From positions 1 through 28,590 of the forward strand of contig JBAQQB010000121.1 in assembly GCA_049306275.1 (NCBI GenBank): a stretch of 28,590 nt of DNA, in the 5' to 3' direction. The notes below the pieces were generated by a model. It searched no databases. It had not been told where the DNA came from and saw only the letters and a program-made list of their open reading frames with translations. The position numbers were made by a program, and so were the translations under genes. This DNA is from JADJTT01 sp049306275. GTDB taxonomy: Bacteria; Bacteroidota; Bacteroidia; Chitinophagales; Saprospiraceae. Shown piece after piece: positions 17,193-24,889 of the stretch. Each line of letters begins with the position of its first letter. Positions within the stretch are counted from its first letter, which is position 1.

Positions 17193-19391
17193 TCAGGGGT
17201 GGTGAATAAAAAATCTTTCAAGTACAACTTGTACCCCTTCACTTTCATGATACAGGAAATAAGGCCCATCAGGAAGCAGGGAAGGCAGTAGCATCACCGC
17301 GTTGACGGCGCCCTGCTCCGCTACCTGCCGAAGCACCGGCTGGCCAATTGCGTTGTACAAGATAAAACTGCCTGCTCCTGACAAGGGCTGATCCCATTTC
17401 AGACTCACAAAATCGACAGCCGGATTGGGAGCGATTTGCATCCCCTGCAGCCCGGCCTTTTCCCGCACGGAGGAGTTGAAGGGCAGGGTGAAGATTTCAG
17501 AAAGAACAACACAGCGGTTGGAATCTTCCACCTCAAGTTGGTACTCGCCGCTCAGGGCGGCCTGGGGGTCGAACGCGGTGAGCAGCTCGCCGTCGAGGTA
17601 CCAGGATTCCGTGAAGGGCGGCGTGCCGCCGGTGATCTCGTAATCAATGACGCCATCGGGCACATTGGGGCCGGAGGCGGGCTGGCTGCCCAGCCAGGCG
17701 ATCATCAGCGGTTCGGGTTCTGTTATCTCGACCCCCAGCACTGCTTCGCAGCCGCCGGCATCGCTGATGGTCACTGTGTATATTCCCGCCGCCAGGCCTT
17801 CAACCAGGGCTTCGATCTGGCCGTCAGACCACAGATAAGTATAAGGCGGCGTGCCCCCCGTGACAGCCGCCTCCGCGGCGCCGGAATTCTCCCCGGCGCA
17901 AAGGGCTGCCTGAACCGTTGCAAAAGAGCCCTCCAGATCGGTCGCATCTGCTACCACAAACGAGGCCGAGGCCAAACACCCGGTACAGGTATTGACTACC
18001 GTGAGCAGGTAATCTCCTGCTGCATCAATCACTATTTCATTCCCGTCAATGACCGTGATGTTGCCATTGGTAGTGGTCCATTCATAATCGAAGCAGATCC
18101 CCAGGTCGAGCGCCGAGACGGGAATTTCCGCTGTTTCACAGGTGATTGCGCCGGGGTTGGAAAGGGTGATCTGTGGCACGTCATCGTCGGCCGCCACGAT
18201 CACCTCGTCGGTTGAGACGCAGCCGGTTTCGGTATCTATGATCGTGAGCACATAAAGGCCCGGCGCTGCCGCCGTAGGGTTGAGCAGGCCTGGGTTGACG
18301 ATCACGCCGTTGGTTGTCGACCAGGAAAACTGGATATTGGGCCCGGTGCTGGAGCTGCTGCCATTCAATGTCACCGATGTCACATCGCAGGTGATGACCT
18401 GATCAGGGCCAGCATCGGCCACGGGAGGGGTTTCCTGCGGCACGGTGACTTGCACTACCTTTTCACAACCTCCAGCATCGGTAACGGTGACATTGTAATT
18501 GCCAGCCGCCAATCCGGTGATAATGGGGTTGGGACCCGGGCCCGAACCAGCATCGTAGGTATAGGGCGGGGTTCCGCCTGCTGCCGATACGGCAAGCGCG
18601 CCGTCGTTGCCATGGCAGCTGGGCTGGGTCGCCAGGCCGAAGGCGGTAATGGCCTGCGGCGCCGTGATAGTCCAGGGACCTTTGGCCACCGAACGGCCCT
18701 GGCTGTCGGTCAGGGTGCAGGAATAAGAACCCGTGCCGAGGTTATTGACATCCTGGGTATTTTGCCCGGAATTCCAGGCATAGGAGATCGTGCCCGTGCC
18801 ACCGGTCACCGTAAGATCGATACTGCCGTTGGTTTGCCCGGCGCAGGAAGCGTTGGTCACTTGCGCGGTGGCATTCAGGTTGCAGCTGCCGATCCAGTTG
18901 GTCAGGGTGGCGAGGGGAGCCGTGCCGATGTTGTACACCTTGCGGTCGGGGCAGATCGCGTAGACCGTTGGGAAAGAGTTGACGATATAGGCGCTGGGCA
19001 CTGCATTGGAGGGCGCGTGGATGACCGGATAGGGCGTACCCGCCACCCAGTTGCCCACCGATCCGGACCCGCCGTAGAGGGCGGCCTGGGGCGTGGTATT
19101 ATCGCCTTCGATGAGCAGTACACGCACCTGGTCGGTTCCATTGGGTCCGTACTGCTCATAGAGGTTTTTCAGGTGGTTGGCCTGTTTGTAGTTCCAGCAG
19201 ATTCCGCACCAGGTAGCGAAGAACTCGACGAAGACGGTTTTGCCCTGATCGAGGTAGTCGTAGAGGGTATGCGTTACCCCGTTTTCATCGGTCAGGGTGA
19301 AGTTGGGCGCCGTGCTGCCGTTGGGAAGCGGCAGGGCGGTGGCGGTGGAGGAAAAGAAGAGGAAGCAAAGCAGGTAAAGGACATGTTTCAT
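17193..19391 (-). CDS. Secreted thioredoxin-fold / SprB-repeat protein with T9SS sorting domain
   Basis: 732 aa. The signal peptide MKHVLYLLCFLFFSSTATA is followed by a TlpA/thioredoxin-like domain (about residues 25-170) with redox motif CGIC in FFATWCGICWNYKQ. Then come several Ig-like SprB/PKD-type repeats with the typical GGTPPYTYLWSDGQ and GLAAGIYTVTISDAGGC pattern, roughly residues 180-640. The last ~75 residues (IAPNPAVDFVSLKW onward) form a type IX secretion sorting domain. The product should be exported by Sec and then moved across the outer membrane by T9SS to the surface or medium. The frame is open another 124 codons upstream, but this overlaps the GT9 gene antiparallel to nothing recognisable, and a -7 box sits at 19415-19422. 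Substrate unknown. Confidence 0.92.
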   Translation of the reverse strand: MKHVLYLLCFLFFSSTATALPLPNGSTAPNFTLTDENGVTHTLYDYLDQGKTVFVEFFATWCGICWNYKQANHLKNLYEQYGPNGTDQVRVLLIEGDNTTPQAALYGGSGSVGNWVAGTPYPVIHAPSNAVPSAYIVNSFPTVYAICPDRKVYNIGTAPLATLTNWIGSCNLNATAQVTNASCAGQTNGSIDLTVTGGTGTISYAWNSGQNTQDVNNLGTGSYSCTLTDSQGRSVAKGPWTITAPQAITAFGLATQPSCHGNDGALAVSAAGGTPPYTYDAGSGPGPNPIITGLAAGNYNVTVTDAGGCEKVVQVTVPQETPPVADAGPDQVITCDVTSVTLNGSSSSTGPNIQFSWSTTNGVIVNPGLLNPTAAAPGLYVLTIIDTETGCVSTDEVIVAADDDVPQITLSNPGAITCETAEIPVSALDLGICFDYEWTTTNGNITVIDGNEIVIDAAGDYLLTVVNTCTGCLASASFVVADATDLEGSFATVQAALCAGENSGAAEAAVTGGTPPYTYLWSDGQIEALVEGLAAGIYTVTISDAGGCEAVLGVEITEPEPLMIAWLGSQPASGPNVPDGVIDYEITGGTPPFTESWYLDGELLTAFDPQAALSGEYQLEVEDSNRCVVLSEIFTLPFNSSVREKAGLQGMQIAPNPAVDFVSLKWDQPLSGAGSFILYNAIGQPVLRQVAEQGAVNAVMLLPSLLPDGPYFLYHESEGVQVVLERFFIHHP

Positions 19392-19414
19392 ATAAACGGT
19401 TTTTGCTGAATGCC

Positions 19415-19422
19415 CAAAGATA
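19415..19422 (-). promoter_or_regulatory. -7 box TATCTTTG for the T9SS protein
   Basis: Exact TAnnTTTG followed by GGGC, 24 nt before the signal-peptide ATG at 19391. It supports that start over the longer frame. Confidence 0.65.
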
Positions 19423-19456
19423 GTAGACTTTTGCCAACGGAATTGTCGCAGGGCCG

Positions 19457-20434
19457 TCAAGGCTCGCTCAGGGGGGCGAGCAGTTTTTCCACTTCGATTT
19501 CGGCGCAGCGGAAATGCCCCTCCGGGCAAGCCTTCTTCCCATGCAGCCCGCAGGGCCGGCAGGGCAGCTCCAGGCTGGTCTCCACCACCCAGGAGCGGCT
19601 TGACAGCGGGGTAAAACCAAAGGCAGGCGTGGTGGAACAGAACACGGCCGTCACCGGTGCATTCATGGCCGAGGCCATGTGCAGCGGGGCTGAATCGTTG
19701 ACGTAGTTCATCCTGGCCCCGGCCATCCAGGCGGCCGATTGCAGGAAGCCCAGTTTTCCGCATTGGTTGAGGATGTGCGAATGCTGGCTCCCGGCGGCGA
19801 TCCGCTCACAGGCTTCGCGGTCGGGAGGCCCGCCCAGCAACACGACAGTCCACCCGGCTGGCAGGCGGTCGATCAGGCGGGTCCAGTTTTCGGCGGGCCA
19901 TTGTTTGGTAAACCAGACGGAGGTGGGCGCCAGACAGACGTAAGGGCCTTGGGGAATGCCTTCGTAGTCCTTTGGCGCAGGATACAACCGGGGCCTTGAG
20001 GCGCCCGGCCCGGCCCAGGGCTCGATGAGGCTGTGGTTGCGGTCTACCTCGTGTACCTCGCCAAGCAGGTGGGCGGCGCGATGGGTAAAAGCGAACGAGA
20101 GTGGGTTCTTGTCGAACCCGGCGCGGTGAGTCGCGCCGGAAAGTGCTGTCAGCAAACCGGTGGCGAAAAAGCGCTGCAGGTTGACTACCAGATCGTAGCG
20201 TTCCCGGCTAACCTGCCGCCAAAGGCGGAGCAAAGCGGGATACTTGCCGCCTATTTTATCCCAAACCCAGACGGTGTGCAGAAAAGGGTGGTCTTTCAGC
20301 AGCCCTTCATTGCCCTTCCGAAGCAGGAAGTCGATCCGGGCCTCGGGGAATACGGCATGCAGCCGCTCTGCCAGGCCGGTAGCCAGGATCACATCGCCGA
20401 TAAATGCCGTCTGGATGATCAGTATTTTCTTCAT
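19457..20434 (-). CDS. Glycosyltransferase family 9 (LPS heptosyltransferase-like)
   Basis: Transfers a heptose, or a related sugar, from ADP-heptose to the LPS core at the inner membrane. About 325 aa. The N-terminus MKKILIIQTAFIGDVILATGLAERL is the family's first strand-loop. The C-terminal half has VCLAPTSVWFTKQWPAENW, VVLLGGPPDREACERI and NDSAPLHMASAMNAPVTAVF, which form the ADP-heptose pocket of GT9 enzymes. Three codons upstream there is another in-frame ATG (MGLM); MKKILII is the common start. hldD in the same window would make the donor. Which core position it modifies is not readable. Upstream are the iscA terminator and CAGGATT repeats. Confidence 0.93.
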   Translation of the reverse strand: MKKILIIQTAFIGDVILATGLAERLHAVFPEARIDFLLRKGNEGLLKDHPFLHTVWVWDKIGGKYPALLRLWRQVSRERYDLVVNLQRFFATGLLTALSGATHRAGFDKNPLSFAFTHRAAHLLGEVHEVDRNHSLIEPWAGPGASRPRLYPAPKDYEGIPQGPYVCLAPTSVWFTKQWPAENWTRLIDRLPAGWTVVLLGGPPDREACERIAAGSQHSHILNQCGKLGFLQSAAWMAGARMNYVNDSAPLHMASAMNAPVTAVFCSTTPAFGFTPLSSRSWVVETSLELPCRPCGLHGKKACPEGHFRCAEIEVEKLLAPLSEP

Positions 20435-20447
20435 CAGGCCCAAGTTA

Positions 20448-20488
20448 AACAGGATTGGACAGGATTTCGACGGATTGTCAGGATTTGG
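20448..20488. repeat. CAGGATT irregular repeat
   Basis: CAGGATT, CAGGATT, CGGATT and CAGGATT occur at about 10-bp spacing just upstream of the heptosyltransferase start. No inverted partner. A different class from the 7-bp arrays. Confidence 0.55.
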
Positions 20489-20494
20489 GGGTAG

Positions 20495-20537
20495 AAAAAA
20501 ATGACTCCAACCGGCCCTGAAGGTCTGTTGGAGTCAT
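20495..20537 (-). terminator. Intrinsic terminator after iscA
   Basis: On the minus strand ATGACTCCAAC (20537-20527) pairs with GTTGGAGTCAT (20511-20501), 11 bp perfect, then a T6 run. It closes the isc operon before the heptosyltransferase gene. Confidence 0.9.
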
Positions 20538-20561
20538 GATGAAAAAAGCGAGAAACGTATT

Positions 20562-20888
20562 TTACACCGCAAAGCTTTCCCCACAGCCGCAGGTGCGGGC
20601 TGCGTTGGGGTTGTTGAAAAAGAACCCTTTGCCGTTCAGGCCGCCGGAGAATTCCAGGGTCGAATTGCACAGGTAGAGAAAACTGCGCAGGTCAGTGACC
20701 ACCCTGACCCCGTTGTCTTCGAAGACCTGGTCGTTGGGCTGGGATTCGTTGTCGAAATCCATCTGGTAGGTCAGCCCTGAGCAGCCTCCGCTGGTCACGG
20801 ATACGCGGACGAAGAAGTCGTCGCCGAGGCCTTCCGATTGGCGGATCTCATCAATTTTTTTCTTTGCGCTTTCACCTACGAATAACAT
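20562..20888 (-). CDS. iscA: A-type iron-sulfur carrier protein (IscA/ErpA/HesB family)
   Basis: Accepts Fe-S clusters from the IscU scaffold and hands them to apo-proteins. 108 aa, the family's usual size. The three conserved cysteines are present: Cys36 in SGGCSG, and Cys100 and Cys102 in TCGCGESF. NGKGFFFNNPNA is the typical strand before the C-terminal cysteines. Last gene of iscS-iscU-iscA, 11 nt after iscU, and followed by a strong terminator. It could equally be called ErpA or SufA; the operon context favours IscA. Confidence 0.94.
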   Translation of the reverse strand: MLFVGESAKKKIDEIRQSEGLGDDFFVRVSVTSGGCSGLTYQMDFDNESQPNDQVFEDNGVRVVTDLRSFLYLCNSTLEFSGGLNGKGFFFNNPNAARTCGCGESFAV

Positions 20889-20899
20889 GATGATAGTTT

Positions 20900-21313
20900 T
20901 TAGTGGGCTTTTTCAGCCGGAGCGGCGGCGATGCCGTTTTTTTCCTGATAGTCTTTAATAGCGGCCTTGATAGCATCTTCAGCCAGTACCGAGCAGTGGA
21001 TTTTCACGGGCGGCAGGGCCAGTTCTTCCACGATGTCCATATTGTCGATAGACAGCGCCTGGTCGATAGTTTTGCCCTTGAGCCATTCGGTGGCCAGGGA
21101 GGAAGATGCGATGGCGGAGCCGCAGCCAAAGGTCTTGAACTTGGCGTCGCGGATCTGTCCCGTTTGGTCGTCAACTTCGATCTGGAGGCGCATGACGTCG
21201 CCGCATTCCGGAGCGCCGACGAGGCCGGTGCCTACGTTCTTCTTGCTCTTGTCGAGAGTGCCCACGTTGCGCGGGTTGGTGAAGTGGTCGAGTACTTTAT
21301 CAGAATAAGCCAT
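20900..21313 (-). CDS. iscU: Iron-sulfur cluster scaffold protein IscU
   Basis: Scaffold on which [2Fe-2S] clusters are assembled from cysteine-derived sulfur delivered by IscS. 137 aa. The N-terminus MAYSDKVLDHFTNPRNVG is classical. Cluster-ligand cysteines are Cys37 in APECGD (with the adjacent Asp), Cys63 in FGCGSA and the Cys in KIHCSVLAEDAI. The chaperone-recognition motif, LPPVK, is present (LALPPVKIHC). It lies 72 nt after iscS with its own -7 box between them, and 11 nt before iscA. A short Ala/Pro-rich tail (AAAPAEKAH) extends past the common end of the family. Confidence 0.97.
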   Translation of the reverse strand: MAYSDKVLDHFTNPRNVGTLDKSKKNVGTGLVGAPECGDVMRLQIEVDDQTGQIRDAKFKTFGCGSAIASSSLATEWLKGKTIDQALSIDNMDIVEELALPPVKIHCSVLAEDAIKAAIKDYQEKNGIAAAPAEKAH

Positions 21314-21350
21314 GACTGAGAGATTTTTTATTTGAATGACATTGGATAGT

Positions 21351-21358
21351 CAAAAATA
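21351..21358 (-). promoter_or_regulatory. iscU internal -7 box TATTTTTG
   Basis: Exact TAnnTTTG in the iscS-iscU gap, 38 nt before the iscU ATG. It suggests iscUA can be transcribed apart from iscS. Confidence 0.5.
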
Positions 21359-21385
21359 GTTTGATTGCGTCAAAAATGAAAGTGG

Positions 21386-22603
<1,218 letters not shown>

Positions 22604-22619
22604 GTTTGTTTTTCTTTAT

Positions 22620-22634
22620 TTAGATTTAATCTAA
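22620..22634. promoter_or_regulatory. Perfect palindrome at the iscS promoter (candidate operator)
   Basis: TTAGATTTAATCTAA is a 7-bp perfect inverted repeat around one central base. It lies directly downstream of the -7 box at 22646-22653 and 16 nt before the iscS ATG, thus at or just after the transcription start. Position and symmetry fit a repressor site, for instance of an Rrf2/IscR-like or Fur-like protein; the owner is not in the window. Confidence 0.5.
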
Positions 22635-22645
22635 TCAAAGTATCA

Positions 22646-22653
22646 CAAAAGTA
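22646..22653 (-). promoter_or_regulatory. iscS -7 box TACTTTTG
   Basis: Exact TAnnTTTG on the minus strand, 42 nt upstream of the iscS ATG. A second near-match ATACTTTG lies at 22636-22643. Confidence 0.5.
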
Positions 22654-22796
22654 ACATTTTCGGCTTGAATTGGTTCCGGGCTGGCCAGAAAATTTTCATC
22701 CATGAAACGGGCTGCCGGCAGGAATGTTCAACCTGGCGGAGGCGGGGCAAATCTTTTTTCGGGGAAGGCGTGTTTAACGCATATTAAACGAGACGC

Positions 22797-23042
22797 ATGA
22801 ACGAACTGCTCAAAAAGCTATTCATCTTTCCGATCCGGCTATACCAATGGTTCATATCGCCCTTGCTGGGCTCTACCTGCCGGTTTCAGCCCACTTGTTC
22901 TCACTACATGGTCGGGGCTATACAGGAATGGGGCATTTTCAAGGGTATTTGGCTGGGGCTCAAGCGCATCGGCCGGTGCCATCCCTGGGGGGGGCATGGG
23001 TATGATCCGGTTCCGAAAAAAGGTGAGAAGGTGAGAAGGTGA
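22797..23042 (+). CDS. yidD: Membrane protein insertion efficiency factor YidD
   Basis: Small inner-membrane-associated protein that helps YidC insert membrane proteins. 81 aa. Family hallmarks: IRLYQWFISPLLGSTCRFQPTCSHYMVGAI, given here in parts, with the paired cysteines (CRFQPTC), and KRIGRCHPWGGHGYDPVP. The last residues (GEKVRR) are encoded by the GGTGAGAA repeat of the adjoining array, which also supplies the TGA stop, so the C-terminus appears to have been altered by the repeat. The neighbours rpmH, rnpA and yidC usual in other phyla are absent. An inverted GTTTAA/TTAAAC pair (22772-22789) lies just upstream. Confidence 0.95.
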   Translation: MNELLKKLFIFPIRLYQWFISPLLGSTCRFQPTCSHYMVGAIQEWGIFKGIWLGLKRIGRCHPWGGHGYDPVPKKGEKVRR

Positions 23043-23083
23043 GGAGTGGAGTCCACTGCTCACCTTCTCACCTCTTCACCTTT
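23016..23083. repeat. GGTGAGAA inverted array between yidD and the sigma gene
   Basis: Left arm GGTGAGAA x2 plus GGTGAG, centre AGTGGA-G-TCCACT, right arm CTCACCTT, CTCACCTC, TTCACCTT. It covers the end of yidD and reaches the stop codon of the sigma factor gene (23084-23086). Long hairpin with an 8-bp unit; likely to stop both convergent transcripts. Confidence 0.85.
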
Positions 23084-23665
23084 TCATTGAAGCTGCACTT
23101 GCCTTTCCTCCATCATCTTCCTGATGTTAATGAGGGCATAGCGCATACGGCCCAGGGCGGTATTGATGCTCACGCGGGTGAGTTGGGCGATTTCCTTGAA
23201 GCTCATATCGGCATAGTGGCGCAGGATAACGACTTCGCGTTGTTCGGGAGGAAGCATGTCGACCAGTTTGCGCACTTTTTCGTGGGTCTGGCTCTTCATA
23301 ATGCGCTGCTCGGCGTTATCGTCGGCCAGGCGGAGCACTTCAAAGATGTCGAACTCTTCGGTGGGCTGAACCTGTGGACGCCGCTTGGACCTACGGAAGT
23401 TGTCCACGCACAGGTTGTAGGAGATGCGCATTGCCCACTGGCTGAATTTGCCTTCGTGGTTGTATTTCCCTTTGCGAAGCGTATCAATGATCTTGATGAA
23501 GACTTCCTGGAAGATGTCTTCAGCCTGATCCTGGTCTTTGACAAAGAGGTAAATAGAAGTGTAAATCTTCTGCTGGTGGCGATTGAGCAGCTCTTCAAAG
23601 GCGCGTTCATCACCATTCAAATACAATTGGATCAATTGCTCGTCATTCAGCGGCGTAACTTGCAT
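23084..23665 (-). CDS. RNA polymerase ECF-type sigma factor
   Basis: 193-aa sigma-70 family protein with regions 2 and 4 only, so an extracytoplasmic-function sigma factor. Region 2: LIQLYLNGDERAFEELLNRH, then KDQDQAEDIFQEVFIKII and KFSQWAMRISYNLCVDNFR. Region 4: LPPEQREVVILRHYADMSFKEIAQLTRVSINTALGRMRYAL, seen here in parts, with a clear helix-turn-helix. No anti-sigma gene is adjacent, unlike the FecI/FecR pairs common in Bacteroidota; the type resembles the widely conserved house ECF of the phylum. A -7 box at 23873-23880 with TTG about 21 nt upstream predicts a leader near 200 nt. Confidence 0.95.
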   Translation of the reverse strand: MQVTPLNDEQLIQLYLNGDERAFEELLNRHQQKIYTSIYLFVKDQDQAEDIFQEVFIKIIDTLRKGKYNHEGKFSQWAMRISYNLCVDNFRRSKRRPQVQPTEEFDIFEVLRLADDNAEQRIMKSQTHEKVRKLVDMLPPEQREVVILRHYADMSFKEIAQLTRVSINTALGRMRYALINIRKMMEERQVQLQ

Positions 23666-24001
23666 GACTAAACCATTTAGGGTGAAAAAAAAATAGCGAA
23701 TGATTTAGTGTAGAAGTTTACGCGCTATAAGCAATGATTCTTAAAGTGATGAAATGAGCTGTTTACGAATACAGAGACCAATGTAAGTCATTTTCGTCGG
23801 GCAGGCAGACCGATTTATCGATCTTAACGAAATTTTAACGTAAACGCTAAAATAAATTCCCTGCGTTGCTGACAAATGTAAAATACTTTTCTCCATGCCG
23901 TCAAGTTTTTCGTATAATATTTTTTTCTCCCAGTTGGTCAAAGCAGGCGAAAACCGTTAATTTTTTGTAACTTTTTGCCCGGTTTCAACCATCTTGCAGC
24001 A
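23666..24001. other. Long intergenic region between the divergent sigma and MerR genes
   Basis: About 336 bp, AT-rich, without a convincing gene. It holds a minus-strand promoter (-7 TACATTTG at 23873-23880, TTG about 21 nt before it) for the sigma gene and thus its ~200-nt untranslated leader, with repeated AACGAAATTTTAACGTAAACG-like motifs (23826-23848). On the plus strand a weaker TAACTTTTTG (23968-23977) precedes the MerR gene. Confidence 0.6.
23873..23880 (-). promoter_or_regulatory. Sigma factor gene -7 box TACATTTG
   Basis: Exact TAnnTTTG with a TTG about 21 nt upstream, the best -33/-7 pair in the window. It lies about 208 nt from the ATG. Confidence 0.55.
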
Positions 24002-24337
24002 ATGCCGCAACCCAGGGAAACATTGTTAAAAAGGTATTACACCATCAGCGAAGTCGCCTCCATGTTCGGGGTTTCGACTTCCCTGATCCGTTTTTGGGAA
24101 ACGGAGTTCGAAGTTCTCAAGCCACACAAAAACGCCAAGGGCGACCGCCGCTTTACCCCCGAGAACATTGAACAGATCAGAAAAGTCTACCACCTGGTCA
24201 AGGAAAGAGGCTTCACGCTGCAAGGAGCGAAACAGGAACTGCGGCAGCGGCAGGAGAAGTCGAAAAAAAACACCGAGGTCCTCGAAAGCCTTCGTAACTT
24301 GCGCAATCAGCTGGAAGCCCTCAAGTCACAACTTTGA
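24002..24337 (+). CDS. MerR-family transcriptional regulator
   Basis: 111-aa DNA-binding protein. The N-terminal winged helix-turn-helix is YYTISEVASMFGVSTSLIRFWETEF followed by the wing KNAKGDRRFTPENIEQIRKV. Then comes GFTLQGAKQELRQR and a C-terminal coiled-coil dimerisation helix (TEVLESLRNLRNQLEALKSQL). There is no effector-binding domain and no metal-ligating cysteines, so it is the short HTH-plus-coil type common in Bacteroidota. I start at ATG 24002 (MPQPRET) because an upstream TTG at 23975 overlaps the promoter-like TAACTTTTTG. The target is unknown. The CBS gene begins 64 nt downstream with its own -7 box. Confidence 0.93.
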   Translation: MPQPRETLLKRYYTISEVASMFGVSTSLIRFWETEFEVLKPHKNAKGDRRFTPENIEQIRKVYHLVKERGFTLQGAKQELRQRQEKSKKNTEVLESLRNLRNQLEALKSQL

Positions 24338-24366
24338 CACCGAGTTCAGACTTCCTATAATTTTAT

Positions 24367-24374
24367 TAAATTTG
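24367..24374 (+). promoter_or_regulatory. CBS gene -7 box TAAATTTG
   Basis: Exact TAnnTTTG followed by CAG, 27 nt before ATG 24402. Confidence 0.55.
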
Positions 24375-24401
24375 CAGTCGTACTATATAACTTCACCAAC
24401 T

Positions 24402-24854
24402 ATGATGAACGAACCCATTTCCGCTATCATGACCACCAAAGTGGTCACCGTCAATCCGGAAGACAAGCTTACGGTTGTCAAGGACATCCTTTTCAACAAG
24501 CGCTTCCACCATATCCCCGTGGTCAAGGGGTCCAAAAACAAACTGGTAGGGATCATATCCTCACACGATATTTTCAAACTGGACGCCAAATTCGAGGATT
24601 ATGACAAGCTCACCGTTCAGGACGTGATGACGAAGAAGATCGCTACGCTCCGTCCGGAGGAGAAAATCGGCGCCGCCGCGCAGGTGTTCCTCCGCCACCT
24701 CTTCCACGGCCTGCCCATCGTCAACGACGAACTCGAACTCCTGGGCATCATCACCACCCACGATATCCTGAAGTACAATTACGACAAGGAATATCCCAAC
24801 GATGAATTCGAGATCGAATGGCGGAACCTGGAGATCATCGAAGATGAGGAGTAA
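24402..24854 (+). CDS. Two-CBS-domain protein
   Basis: 150-aa cytoplasmic protein made of a tandem pair of CBS domains (a Bateman module), with no other domain. CBS1: ISAIMTTKVVTVNPEDKL to LVGIISSHDIFKL. CBS2: VQDVMTKKIATLRPEEKI to LLGIITTHDILKY. Such modules bind adenosine nucleotides or similar ligands. The acidic C-terminal tail (EIEWRNLEIIEDEE) follows. It may be a free-standing energy sensor; the partner is not evident. A strong terminator starts right after the stop and is shared with the convergent SPL-like gene. Confidence 0.94.
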   Translation: MMNEPISAIMTTKVVTVNPEDKLTVVKDILFNKRFHHIPVVKGSKNKLVGIISSHDIFKLDAKFEDYDKLTVQDVMTKKIATLRPEEKIGAAAQVFLRHLFHGLPIVNDELELLGIITTHDILKYNYDKEYPNDEFEIEWRNLEIIEDEE

Positions 24855-24889
24855 AAAAAAGGCGCTGTCACAAAACAGCGCCTTTTTTT
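24855..24889. terminator. Bidirectional intrinsic terminator
   Basis: A6 then GGCGCTGT (24861-24868), loop CACAAA, ACAGCGCC (24875-24882), T7. Symmetric A and T runs let it stop both the CBS gene and the convergent gene, whose last codons (GAVL and stop) lie inside the stem. Confidence 0.92.

Noticed and set aside
17436..19409. Long plus-strand frames opposite the T9SS protein
   Set aside because: No recognisable domain; antisense to a repeat-rich gene with signal peptide and sorting domain.
19392..19763. N-terminal extension of 124 codons on the thioredoxin/SprB protein
   Set aside because: It would run antiparallel to nothing but in another frame of the heptosyltransferase gene, and would bury the signal peptide and the -7 box at 19415-19422.
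23741..23941. 66-codon minus-strand ORF upstream of the sigma gene
   Set aside because: It spans the predicted sigma promoter and leader and has no similarity that I recognise.
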